Below, one piece after another: positions 1 to 11,992 of a stretch of DNA of 64,000 nt. The stretch is from Pratylenchus scribneri (lineage: Eukaryota; Nematoda; Chromadorea; Rhabditida; Pratylenchidae). The stretch lies in the NCBI GenBank assembly GCA_030063045.1, contig JAQSEB010000027.1:310001-374000 (forward strand), given 5' to 3'. The position numbers and the translations under genes were made by a program. Each line of letters starts with the position of its first letter. The stretch's first letter is position 1. A model generated the notes under the pieces. That model saw only the letters and a program-made list of their open reading frames with translations, searched no databases and had not been told where the DNA came from.

Positions 1-795
1 CAAAAAATGTCAATCCCAAAAAATGTCAATTCCCAAAAAATGTCAATCCAGCTAAAATCCCAAAAAATGGCAATAAAAAAAAGCGATATAGGGGTAGGGG
101 GATTAAGGTGGATATAAGGGGATTAAGCTGGATTTAGCTCCGAAATGGATGGGAAATGGCCCGGAGAGGTCGGGAATGTTGGCCGAAGGCCATAAGAGTG
201 CGCGGGATATATCTGGATTTAGGGGGATTAAGGTGGATATAGGGGGATTAAGCCGGATTTAGCCCCGAAATGGATGGGAAATGGCCCGGAGGGGTCGGGA
301 ATGTTGGCCGAAGGCCATAAGAGTGCGCGGGATATATCTGGATTTAGGGGGATTAAGGTGGATATAGGGGGATTAAGCCTGATTAAGCATAATTAGGGGC
401 TAGGGATTAGGGTTAGGGGTTCGGAGCATAGGATTCGCGCAAAGCCGGATGCAAAACATCCAAAATCAGTACTCGTGCCCATCTATTTCAGGGCTTAATC
501 CGACTTAATCCCCTTATATCCACCTTAATCCCCCTATATCCGGCGATCAGATTAAAAATTTCTAAAATCTGGCACTATAATTGGATTCAGGATGGCCGAA
601 AACCATGAAGGAAATGAAATTGGCCTTAATAGCCCTAGGAAATAAATATTGACATTTTTTGGGATTTTGGCTGGGTTGACATTTTTTGGGATTTTGGCTG
701 GATTGACATTTTTTGGGAGTTGACATTTTTTGGGATTGACATTTTTTGGGATTTATGGGAATTGCCATTTTTTGGGATTGACATTATTTGGGGCT
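1..795. mobile_element. Foldback/tandem-repeat element, left end outside the window
   Basis: About four units of CCCAAAAAATGTCAAT at 1-80 face about seven reverse-complement units at 645-790. Inside is a GC-richer tandem repeat of about 124 bp (roughly 100-370, about 2.3 copies) built on GGGGATTAAGGTGGATATA and carrying the small palindrome TTGGCCGAAGGCCATAA. A reverse-complement piece of the same repeat lies at 485-545. The symmetry indicates a foldback or MITE-like element. No transposase is seen, and no target duplication can be checked because the left edge is missing. Confidence 0.6.
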
Positions 796-1745
796 ATCAG
801 TTTATGAAATTTTGTTGAAAAGTTATTTCTTTTGCTTTTTCATGACAAAAGTTGGCAAATTTTTGGAAAAATATCCGACTTTTATTTCCTAATTATTCAA
901 TTTAGATTAAATAAAAACATTGTTTTGAGTTTTACCAATACCCAATGCCATATGCTCTCCTATTCCACCAATAATATAAGAAATGCAATGTTAATAGGCA
1001 AAACGATTTCTTATAAGTCATATTCACATTCCCACCACAAATTTGCATTTAAAAATTTGTGCAGGAAAAATTATAAGAAAACGAACAATCTACGACAATA
1101 GAAGATTACCATTTTTCTTTCCTTCAAAAAATTAATTTATTCATCTGGGAAAATTATATAAGAATTTCTGCTCATCATTTCCATTATCAAAATATTGCAC
1201 ATTTTTAACAATATTACTAATTGCATAAATAATAGGTAGCCTACTTATTATTTTTAATGCCTTGGAACGAATAAAATCATTCAGCATCGGCTATTAAAGA
1301 TTATGCCAGAATTCAATCCAATCAAAATAATTGGGAACTTTTTATTTTTTAAAAGTTTATTGTAGAGACAAAAAAAATCACATTTTGAAAAACCCATCAA
1401 ATTGACCAATCAAATAATAGAATGTTCTTAATTCATATTTTTTAAAGAATAGTTATAAGAATCATTTTTTGAATCAAATTATTCATCTATAATTTTTTCC
1501 AAAATATTCTAAAATTAATAAAGGAAATTTTCGAATAATTTTTTTAATTTTAATCTGATTAAGAAACGATTGTTTTTTTAGTTAAATTAAATAATTATAT
1601 AATTTTTGAAATTTTTATAAGTTACAATTTTCACTAATTTGTATATATATTGAAATTAAAATAATTTTTATTCACACATAATATAGATTTAATTCAATTC
1701 TCATCTAATTAAAAATATATATATATTCATTAATATTTTCCTAAT
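796..1745. other. AT-rich intergenic stretch
   Basis: Nothing coding was recognised. One 89-codon open frame lacks any domain, neighbour exon or compositional signal. The segment ends at the start codon of the SecA-like gene and presumably holds its promoter. Confidence 0.5.
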
Positions 1746-4700
1746 ATGAGCGATAATATCTCGCCTGAGGATTTGGCCGAAATTCTCAAAGTTTTAAACG
1801 AAGAGGTGGCTAATGTTGTTGAAGGGGATGAGTCAAGAAGGAATGAAAATTCGGCATCAACAAGCCATAATTTCTACCAGCAATTTGGCAATCAACAGAA
1901 GCGAAGCAGATGTGATGATAATTTGTCGCCGGAGGATTTGGCTGCAATCGAACGGGCATTATTAGATGATGATAACATGGATATTTCCGATTGTGAGGAT
2001 TAAAAATTAATAAAAAAAAAATTATTTTACTAATTTAAATAAACAAAATATAAAATAGACTATCAATTATGCACAATTAATTTTTTCACTATTACAAATT
2101 TGCAAATGAATCTTTTTGTAATTTTATTTACTGTAGGACTAAATTGATTAATCCGATATTAACCATTCGAATTTTAGTATCGTCAATAAAACAATAAAAA
2201 TTAGCAATTTTTTAAGCATTAATAAAACTTTTAGCAAAAATAATTAGATCAGAAAAATTGGCCAATATATTAAAAAAAAAAATTCCCGATTTTGAAATAT
2301 ATTGGTACTTTTTGAACATAATTTTTCAACTATATTTTTACCAATAAATTCAATAAATTATCGCTTTATAATCAAATAAAATCTACTTAAATTAAAGATA
2401 TATTTAATTTGAATATTTTTTTTATTTCATACATAAAATTTGTTTTGCTCAAATTTCTTATCAACAAATGAATGGTTGAGAATGAAAATAAAATAAAAAT
2501 AAATGCAATTATTAATTTTTTCCTAAAAATAATTCACTATTAACATACAAATATTTTGAAATTTTTCTGGAATTGAATTTTTTATATTTTTTTAGATGAT
2601 TCCGATGGCGACTTCGACAAACAGAAAATGAAAATGTGTAAAAATGGCAATGGCAACAACAAATTTCAACGCGATCCAGAAGAGAAGACAATTGATGTAT
2701 TTTTGGATGAAATGTTTGAAGGGCGAACATCTGCTGCCGAAAGAGAGCATAGAAATTGGCTTGAATTGATGATGGCTTGCATTGATGAAGCCGATGGGCA
2801 AATTGATCATTGGGGGGCTGAGAAAATCACCAATTTTGCTAGGGAATTTCGACAAAGATGGCCAGGGAATGATGATGATAAGGACAATGGGAATTCTAGC
2901 AAATCTAATGAAAAATTGAACAAAAGCTCAGAAGGATATCGAAAACGATCATTGGACCCGATGCTAATTGCAGTGGTGGCGAGGGCTAATTTTTTGGCAA
3001 CAGGTTGGAAAATTTAATGATTAAAAAGCAATAAATTTATTTTTCTTAAATAAATTGCATAATATTTTCTAAAATAAAGGAAATAAACCACGGAATGCCC
3101 AACTGATTGCCCTTCTTGAGCTTTTATCCAGCAAAGAAACGGGTAAATTGATACAAGTTTCAACGGGTGAAGGTTAATTAATTAGTTAATAATAAAAATT
3201 GTAAAATTTAATAATTCTTAAAATTAAAATAATTATTAATATTCCTGGTCTTGGTAGAATTTTTTTATTTAGATTATAAGTATTAATTAACATTTATAAT
3301 GATTATTAATTTTTGAATATTTTGGGTAAAATCATTTAGATTTATTCTTTTATGATCAAAAATTCTAAAAATTATCGTCCAAAAAGCCTTTTAATTATTC
3401 AGAGATATAAATATGATGCGTAGGAAAATTTTTTATAAAATTTTAAATTTTTTAAGCAATATACATTACTAAAATTGATATATTCATTTGACATGGTATA
3501 CAGTATTGTCATTCACACAGGTGGAAAAAACAGTGAAAGAAGGTCGCGCAATTTTGGTAATCAGTGAGACCATGAATCAAGTGGAAACATTGCGAAAGGA
3601 ATTATGCCAAAAATTGAGTAAATCTCAAGCGAAAGGCATTCGCATCTACAGTGATGACGATTCGTTGGAACAGAAAAGAGAAATGGAGAAATGCGCGGAG
3701 CCAGGATCAATTATTTTGTCCACAAATTTGGCTGGCCGAGGCACTGATATAATCACATCGGACAGGGTGGACGATAAAGGCGGGCTTTTTGTTCTGGTCA
3801 CATTTTTACCACTCAACATGCGTGTACAAATGCAGGTTTGTTTTTTTTTTTGTAATTTTGCACAAATTTATTATGGTGTTTGACAGAATCGTTTTTTAGA
3901 ACGTGCCAGTTTGAAACCTCGGTTTTTATTTTTTGAAAAATGTCGGTTTCGGTTTCTCCTATTTTTGATTATTTTGAGAAAAATCTCCCAATTTCGTTTT
4001 CATTGATTTTCCCAAATCGAAACCCTAAAAATTAAGTCCAATTTAATTTTGGCTAATATTAATATTTAATTTACCCTTTAAATTTTTAAAGCTCCAGTAA
4101 TTTAAAAAAACAAAATATTTTAGTGAATTATTTTGGCAACAATTTATTTTAAATATTTTAATTTATTAAAAATGCTTTAATATAAATTAATATAATTACA
4201 ATTTAATTGATGAAGAATATATATATATGAAGTATGGACAAATATAATTTAGAATGCAAAAAAAGGAAATTTTCATCTAAAGAAAAATGAGCACAAAATT
4301 TTAACAAATCAAAATAAAGAAATCAAAAAAAAAATTATTTAAATTTATTTTCAGAATTTTGGGCGAACTGCTCGTCAAGGACGCCCAGGACAATGTCAAA
4401 TGATTTTATGTAGACGAAGTGAAAATGATCAAGCTGTGATCTATCCCAGCTATTGGGAATTTGACAATGTCATTGTTGATAGGGACCTGTCTGAGGAAGA
4501 AGAATTGGTTTCATTTGAAAAGGGAAAATTGCCTAAATGGATATTGCGAGACCAAATTTTTGCCAAATTTGCAAATTTTACTGAGGAAATGATCAAAACA
4601 ATGAAGAATCAGGATATTTTACGCCTACAAAATGAGGAGCTTTGGGGCATACGATTGAGAGAAATTATCGATGAATTAGATAAGTTTTTATTCATCTATC

Positions 4701-7700
4701 ATACTAATTGGTCTAGGTCTTAAACGATATAGCATGTAGCAAATGTACTTATTTATAATTGTGTTGATTTTATCCTAATCATAATATACTAAATATGATT
4801 CTATTTGATTTATTTATCTCAATAAGTATGGGAAAAAATTTTTACATTTTTCAAGACGGCTAACAATAACAGTACCCCGTTCTTTTTCTAGAATTATAAT
4901 CCAAAAATTTATCAGTCAAAATAAATTTTTTTCATAAAATTTTAACTAAAATCACAATATTCCAAGGCATTAATATTTTTAAATTATTAATTATTATATT
5001 TAGAACATACTCTTTTAAAATAGAAAAAAATTTTTAAAATTTTCCATGAAGAAAACTTTTAAACTGATTTACCATTTTTTTTTCACAAGATGGAGCGAAT
5101 GCAGAAAAATGTATTAATATGGCTGACATTCTCATCAATGAATTGCGCCAAAATTTGACTCAGAAAAAGCGAGCAGTGAAGGGCGATTATTTGAAAAATT
5201 CTGTTTACATGTTGAAACAAGCGCAACACAATTTGGGCCTACGGAAGCACCTAGCAAATGTAAAATTATTAAATATATTTAAATAAATTTAATTGAGAAT
5301 CCAACTTGAAGTTTTGACTTAATACCCAAATTTTTTGTCAAAATTTTAAAATTTTTCAATTTTTTTTACAATTTTTAACCAATTTAGTAAAATATTAATT
5401 CTTTCGTAGAGCATTTGATATCAAAATGTTTGACTAAAACATAATCAGGACATAAAATATAGCCAAAAAATAAAAAAAATCCAAAATATTGCATATTTTG
5501 TCGATGAATTTTTTGGTCATTACTTTTTTAATTTTCATCCAATTTTATTTAATTCAAAGTCTAATTTGAATATCTTAATTAATATTACTATCTAATCAAA
5601 AAATTTATTAAAATTAAAATTAATTTTCCCTTGATATATTGATTAAAAGTGGAATCTATGATTTAAATAAATTATTTTGCCGAAATTCTTGTTTTTCCCA
5701 AAGGATGATAGCAAAGTAGAATTGGAGGACACAGAAAATCTGATCCAACAAGCAACCAGTCGTGAGCCAATATTCAAATCATTTGGCTATGCCACACACG
5801 CAATGCATGATGTCATTCGGAGCGAACAAAATTTTATTGTGGCCAATAATGATTCACAAGAATCTCAAAGATTCAGAGCGGCATTCATTGAGCATATGCA
5901 AAAGGCAGTGGAAGCAACCAATACGGAAATTGATTTGCTCCAGGGCGAGCAAATTGTCGAAGGAGTGGCTTCGATTGGCACAACACAAAATGAAGCATCA
6001 ACATCCGCTGCTTCATCCATGCCCGACATTCAGCAGCAAACGGAAAGCATTAACCTAAAGTAAAAAATTTTTTTATTAATTTGCTAATTAATTGATCCCA
6101 TCAAAATATTGTTCAACAATTTGGAAACCAAGATATTTGTTTTTTTATTATCGATTCTTAAATTAAAATTAATTTTTTCTACAATAATAATAGTAGAAAT
6201 CTTATAAATTTTTCTCTTACATTTACAGTATTGGAAATATTCGATCATTTGATAGTGAACGTGCCGCACAAATCCGGCGACGGGTGGAATTGCTAAAAGA
6301 ATGGCAACATGATATGATGGAAAACATTGAAAGAGCTCGAAATTGTCCGCAAGGCCAAACCATCAGAATTGAACGGGTTTGTGATAAATTTTTTTTTATT
6401 ACGAATTAAGAAAAGTTTTATTATTTAAATTGTATTTTAATCAATAAATTTACAATAAAATAGGCTTTTTCTTAGTATAATTAAATTGTGGCACTTAAAA
6501 TGAACCTTGATCGAAAAATGCGATATTGTTATATATTTAGATTTTATAAAAGATTATAATGATAAACTGACATATTATCATTGCTATGTAGAGTATATAA
6601 TTTATATGAATTCAATTAGATAATTTTTAGTACTTTAAAAAATGTACATCTTTCAACATAAAATTTTATCATCTTTGAAAAATTCTATTATTTATTTATT
6701 ACCTATTTTTATGTATATAATTATTAAATCGCCGGAAATGTGGCTAAAATCTCAAAGTATACAAATTAATCTAATTGAATTTTAAAATATTGCATTAAAA
6801 TTTTCATTTTTCATTTTCAGTATGTAAACGATGATGCCGATGCAGATGAAGATGATAATGAAAAAAGAGCTGAAAATGAGGATGAAGAGGATGAGGATGG
6901 GCAAAATGAAAATGAACGAAAAAGGAAACAAACTGAAGAAGAAAAAAGAGATATGAATTCCCGAGGCAAACCGCCAAAATTCATTATTGGCTATCAAAAG
7001 GTGGAACCCTCTTTTTGGTCAGGAATTGCACTTATTGCGCTTGAAGTAATTCAGGTTAATTTATTATTATTTTATTTATTTATTTAAGCATTTTTAAATA
7101 TTTAATTAATTAGGTATATTATTTATTAAGGTTGGATTGGGTGTTGTTGCTTTGTGCTGTTACAGGCCAGACATAGCTTTACCATTATTTGAAAATGGCC
7201 TCAAGGACATTCAAAAGGGCATTGCGGTAAATAGTTTTATCTTTTCTTAATTTTTCAATAATTAAATTACAGATATTTTCACTAATGAATATTTTAGCAA
7301 TTTTTATATATTTTTAATTAGATTTTTCAGCAACCTTTAAAGATTAGGTAGTATAATTATTATTATTATAAATTATAATAGACCAAAAATTTCTAAAAAT
7401 ATATACAACTTTAATTCATATTGTTAAAAATTTACTCTATTAAAAAATATAAAATTTTATATTTAGGTAGCCAAAGGCGAGGAGACTATAAATTGGAATG
7501 ATTATTTTCGCGAAAAGGCAGTTAAATATTCCGGCACATTAATCTTCTCATTTGGCCGCTTTCTCATGCGAAAATATCCTCAAATGCAAAGAATATTAGA
7601 ACTGTTGTTGGGACAACTCAGCGGAACACAAAGACAATTTGCCACTGTTGGATTGAGCCAATTGTTCCAAAGATCAATGGAAAATATTGTGATACAGGAA

Positions 7701-10050
7701 ACAATTGGTAATATAATATAATTTACGTTTGGCTTTTATAGCATTTTAGAAATGAATTTTGCATAATCTTTTTAAAAAATGGTCATGATTATGTTCAGCT
7801 TATGGTACTTATCGGTTATCTTGACCTAGTAGATGTAGAAATGAAAGGTCCCACATAATCAGGGCTCTCAGATGTACTTTTTTAAAAGATTTGTACTTTT
7901 TTTTGACTTTGGTGTACTTTTTGTACTTTTTTTCACAAAATCATGAAAAAATCCTAAAATTTTTCGCTGCGCGGCTATTTTTGGCTCAGATTTTTCGCTG
8001 CGCGGCTATTTTTGGCTCAGATTTTTCGCTGCGCGGCTATTTTTGGCTCAGATTTTTCGCTGCGCGGCTATTTTTGGCTCAGATTTTTCGCTGCGCGGCT
8101 ATTTTTGGCTCAGATTTTTCGCTGCGCGGCTATTTTTGGCTCAGATTTTTCGCTGCGCGGCTATTTTTGGCTCAGATTTTTCGCTGCGCGGCTATTTTTG
8201 GCTCAGATTTTTCGCTGCGCGGTTATTTTTGGCTTAAATTTTTCCCACGCGACTCGAAAAATTGTAAAAATTTTTCTCAAAAAACGTATAATTCTAGTCC
8301 TGGTTGATCTCCTTTTGCTTATTTATAATAAAAAAACATAATAAAAAAATTTTAATCAATTTATTTTAGCCTAAAATGAAAATCTTTTTTTTTGACCCCA
8401 AAATCTTTTTTTTCAAGGCCAATGTACTTTTTTTTGAAAAAAAAATCTGAGAGCCCTGCACATAATGGATGATTTGTAGGGGGCGATACACCAAAAATGC
8501 AAATCTTTGATCAAAAACTATTAAAATATGCAATTCTTCGATTTTTATTGCATAAAAGAAAATTTTCGCCAAAAATATGCCAAAATATGCATTTCTATAT
8601 AAATCCGCCCCCTAATGATAAGTGTTAGGATTACAGATACGTAGATAATTCCCTAATCCCTATCCCCTAATGACCCTAACGCCTAACCCAAGATCGGATG
8701 AACCATAAAAGTTACCGTTAGCTTTCCATGGTGCAAAAAAATCTGGGTACAGATAATCGGAAAGTACCGAATTTATTTTAGGGAATGAATTAAGGAATTA
8801 ATAAATTCTTCAAATTATTTTGAAAAAGGAACAAAATAAGAGATAATCGTTAAGAATAAAATATTTTTGAAAAAAAAAATTAGATTTGATTTTTTTATTC
8901 ATTTATAATTATAAAAATTGCCCATTAGAAAAAATTGAGCAATTTATTTTTATAATTTTTAAATAAAAAAATTTTATTAAAACAGAGAGAAACCGACTTT
9001 TCACTTCTAACATTGAGGAAATGGTCAGAAATTTGGGCCAAAATATCACTGAAAAAATGGAAACAAATTTTGGACCACAATCAATGATGCATGCCAAATT
9101 ACGCGGAATTTTAGCCATAAAAGACACAGTTGATGACATTGTTGGCAAATCGATTGAGACAAAACGTAAAATTATTGATGGATTTTGTGCAAATGTGATG
9201 GCAAGTCTCGATGGATCCCCCATTGATATGGGTGCTGAATTTGGTGATGTACTCGACGGAATATATGTTGAAATAAAGAACAATTTGAATGCATTCATTC
9301 TCAAAAATCTACCAACCATGGAGGAAAGATTTAAAGAAATGTAAGTTAGCATTATAAGCTAAAAGTATTTTAAAAATATGTTAAAAAATATTCAGCAAAA
9401 TAGAACAATTATTTGATAAAAGGTAAATCATTTCAAATAGATTTTAGACAGTTTAGCTTCTTTACTTCTTAATTAATGAATTTAATTACCACAGTTTATT
9501 TTTTAAAAAATATCAATAATTTAAAAAAAAAAAACATCCAATAATATAAAATTAAAAATATTTAAACTTGTTCGAGAAAATGTAAATAAGATTACACACA
9601 TAAGTCCTGAAGTAGAATTATTGCTAAAAATGTTCCTGGAATATTAAAAAAATTTATTGCAATAAAATATAATAAATCAATGTGATATATTTTTTAAATA
9701 TTTTTAGTTTCAACAACAAGGCCGCTTGGAAAAATAAGGAAAAACAAATTGCCGGCATTTTAATTCGCCATGGAATTCTTCTGAATGATGAACGAATTTG
9801 GGCATCTGATGCAGCCATCAAATTGAACAATTTGAAATTGGGCGAAATTGAACCCGTTAGGGAAGATATTGGAAAATGCATTACCTTATTTGAGTCGGAT
9901 GAGACAAAACGCAAAATGGAATCAGCCAAATGCCAAATAAAGGATTTAATAATGATGACATTCAAAATGGCTTTAAAAAAGCATGCTGGCCAATATCGTG
10001 CAAATGCAGAGGATGTGAAAAATTTGGCGGATGCATTCAAAAAACTTTGA
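1746..10050 (+). CDS. SecA-like helicase-domain protein lacking its ATPase core (13 exons, possibly decaying)
   Basis: Exons: 1746-1992, 2596-3003, 3080-3172, 3504-3835, 4355-4683, 5090-5259, 5704-6059, 6229-6376, 6821-7054, 7131-7226, 7467-7707, 8986-9340, 9708-10050; about 1,117 codons. The N-terminus is acidic with two SPEDLA repeats. Exon 3 reads like the region before the SecA Walker A site (NAQLIALLELL, then LIQVSTGE), but GKS/T is missing. Exon 4 jumps straight to the second helicase domain (GRAILVISET, STNLAGRGTDI, GGLFVLVTFLP) and exon 5 carries FGRTARQGRPGQ. The DEAD-box half, normally several hundred residues, is absent. The C-terminal half contains an acidic/basic stretch (exon 9) and helical segments I do not recognise. 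All junctions are phase-matched except exon 5 to 6, which is out of frame by one base with the canonical sites I can find. Introns argue against bacterial contamination. ATP-driven activity is unlikely. SecA relatives are known from bacteria and plastids; an ancient transfer into this lineage is inference. Confidence 0.75.
7860..8458. mobile_element. Non-autonomous hAT-like element with a 31-bp minisatellite
   Basis: A 599-bp element inside intron 11 of the SecA-like gene. The terminal inverted repeats are CAGGGCTCTCAGAT and ATCTGAGAGCCCTG, with imperfect extension through GTACTTTTTT. It is flanked by an exact 8-bp target duplication CACATAAT (7852-7859 and 8459-8466). There is no transposase. 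An 8-bp duplication and CAGGG ends are typical of hAT elements. Confidence 0.9.
7955..8245. repeat. 31-bp minisatellite, about 9 copies
   Basis: Tandem copies of a unit containing TTTTTCGCTGCGCGGC then TATTTTTGGCTCAGA. The copies are almost identical except the last, which is diverged. Because 31 is not a multiple of three, all three frames stay open and give spurious repetitive open frames. The array lies inside the hAT-like element at 7860-8458. Confidence 0.95.
8477..8613. mobile_element. Short MITE-like element with GC-rich ends
   Basis: About 137 bp bounded by TAGGGGGCG and CGCCCCCTA, with ATGC-rich inner sequence that is partly inverted. It begins 10 bp after the target duplication of the hAT-like element. 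The terminal TA could be a TA target duplication of the mariner type, but the arms are short. Confidence 0.45.
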
Positions 10051-10845
10051 AAGCTAATAATCAATTATTTAAAAAATTCATGCATTTTTCCCTTTTATTT
10101 TATTATATATTTTATGAATTTATTAATCTTCTTTTAGTTTTTTTCTTTTTATTCTGACTACGAATTATGAAGAAATTGATTATTGACAAATATTATCATT
10201 ATAAATGAAAGATAAATGACTGAAAATTGGCAAAATTAAAATAAAAATATTAAGGGTATAAATGCATTCAAAAATCTTTTCGCCATGGCCAGGCTCCATT
10301 AATTAAAAAATGGTTTGAGAAAAGGTAAATTAGGCCATAAAGATTCAAGTTCAATTTTTTCTTCTTTCTTGTATTGTTGATGTTGATATTGATGCACAAT
10401 TTTTGGATAGTCTTTTTCCATTTCAACATTCTGCTTTTTCGATCCTTCTTTCTGAATATATGAGAATTTTTCGTCAAAATTAAATTTTCACTTTTTAGAT
10501 ATTTAATATTATTTAAAAATTAAATTTTTCAGAGTAACTAAAATTAAATCTGTTTCTATTTATTGAATTAAACCAAAAACTGAAAACCATATTTTATTAT
10601 ATTATATGTAGTTGGGCTCATTTCTGTCTCGACCATTTCCGCCTCAGCGATTTTTAACGAAAATAACCAATCAAAATTATTTAAAGTGCATTTTATAACC
10701 CTAAGTAAGTATTAGCTATCTAATGGTATATTATTCATCCAAAAACTGTAATGTTCACAAAAGATTAATATGTGCAAAATGGCCAATGGATAAAATGCAA
10801 TGATAATTAATATATTTTTGATTAACTTTGAAAAAAATTTGGGGG
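10051..10845. other. Intergenic stretch after the SecA-like gene
   Basis: AT-rich sequence carrying the 3' flank of the SecA-like gene. No exon with matching splice sites and no RNA gene were seen. Confidence 0.5.
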
Positions 10846-11310
10846 ATTCAGTGGCTTCATTTGATCAAGAGACATTGCACAATCTGCTTTGGGCCTTGGC
10901 ATTTGCCTCCGTCCTCCTTGCGTGTATTTATGGCCCCACGCCCTCCATAAACATTTCTGCTTCACCTCCATAGGCCTTTATTTTTGTTTTGCTTGTTTTC
11001 TCTGCTCGAAAGCAGTTCTTTGCCAACGGCAGGATTTTTCTTTTTCTCTGCCATCGGAATAATTTATCTTTGTCCACCCTGCCAAGGTCGACGTATCTTT
11101 TAGGCCCGCAGAAGGAATCCACTTGACCATCCGCCGTGGAGCCATCCTTGCTCCCTGCTGAACCCCACAGCAAATGGGAAATGACCGGTCGCTTATATAG
11201 AAAGCACTCTTCCGCTGCAAAATTTTGTGTGAGAAGCAGGCAATAGGATGAGAAAGAGAAAAGCAAAGGAATCGGTTTTGCCTTGTCTTTCTCATTTTCT
11301 CCTATTTCTC
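10846..11310 (-). repeat. GC-rich element, copy 1 of an inverted pair
   Basis: A GC-rich island in AT-rich surroundings. Its reverse complement aligns along most of its length with 23985-24433, including GCTGTGGGGTTCAG, GGATGGTCAAGTG, GATACGTCGAC and a common end near GAAGCCACTGAA. On the minus strand a TATATAAG box lies upstream of the conserved part. An open frame at 10928-11266 reads CGPKRYVDLGRVDK, and the same frame in the other copy gives a similar peptide, but the two copies differ by frameshifts and stops. It could be a decayed duplicated gene, a repeat family or a non-coding RNA gene. I do not recognise it. Confidence 0.6.
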
Positions 11311-11992
11311 TAACTAATTACTTTGAAACCCCTTTTTAAATTATGAATGGGGAATTAATTAATTCATTAATTGAATTTAATTGTATTATCAAATGATTTA
11401 GAAATAAAAATCGACATAGATTTCGAAAATTAATTACCAAAAAAAGCAAAAGAAAAATTAAAAAATTATAAAATATTCACACTTAATTACAAAAAATGAC
11501 AAAAAAATATGAAAAGTTATAAAAAAATTTCACCCATTTATTAAGAACTATATTTTTTGTAAAAGCTACACCAAATTCATCTAAATGACATACGATTTCC
11601 AAAATCTTTGATGAATTGCCAAATGACTCGAATAAATTTTAAAAAAAATTTTTCCGCCTGCTTCTCAACGAAATAAAACATAATAAAATAATAAAAATTT
11701 ATTAGCAATTAACAAATTCCGAAAATATTCAGCTGTATTCCGAATTGAGCAGGTGAAAATGGTAGATACATAGTGTGTTGCCATAGTATTGGACAACTTG
11801 GTACTTCCCGGTTTTTGACATTCTTCGTTATTTTGACAAATATTCTGACAATTTTTACTGGAATTTTATTTAAATTTCTTTCCATTTTTTACTCGAACTT
11901 AATATTCGCTATGTCATTTCGTCTTTAATTTTAGACAATTAAATTTTGCCTCAATTCATTCTGAAAAATTTTGACATAAAATTTTTTTATTA
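11311..11992. other. Intergenic stretch before receptor copy A
   Basis: AT-rich; no coding exon, RNA gene or clear repeat was recognised. Confidence 0.45.

Noticed and set aside
832..1101. 89-codon open frame
   Set aside because: No domain, splice context or coding-like composition; consistent with chance in AT-rich DNA.
7891..8341. Three overlapping repetitive open frames
   Set aside because: They are translations of the 31-bp minisatellite in successive frames and lie in an intronic transposon.
8640..8700. Telomere-like CCCTAACGCCTAACCC stretch
   Set aside because: Too short and degenerate for a telomere or interstitial telomeric array; similar stretches occur inside mobile elements here.
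1746..10050. Bacterial contamination as the source of the SecA-like sequence
   Set aside because: The sequence is split by AT-rich spliceosomal-type introns with phase-matched junctions and is continuous with nematode genes.
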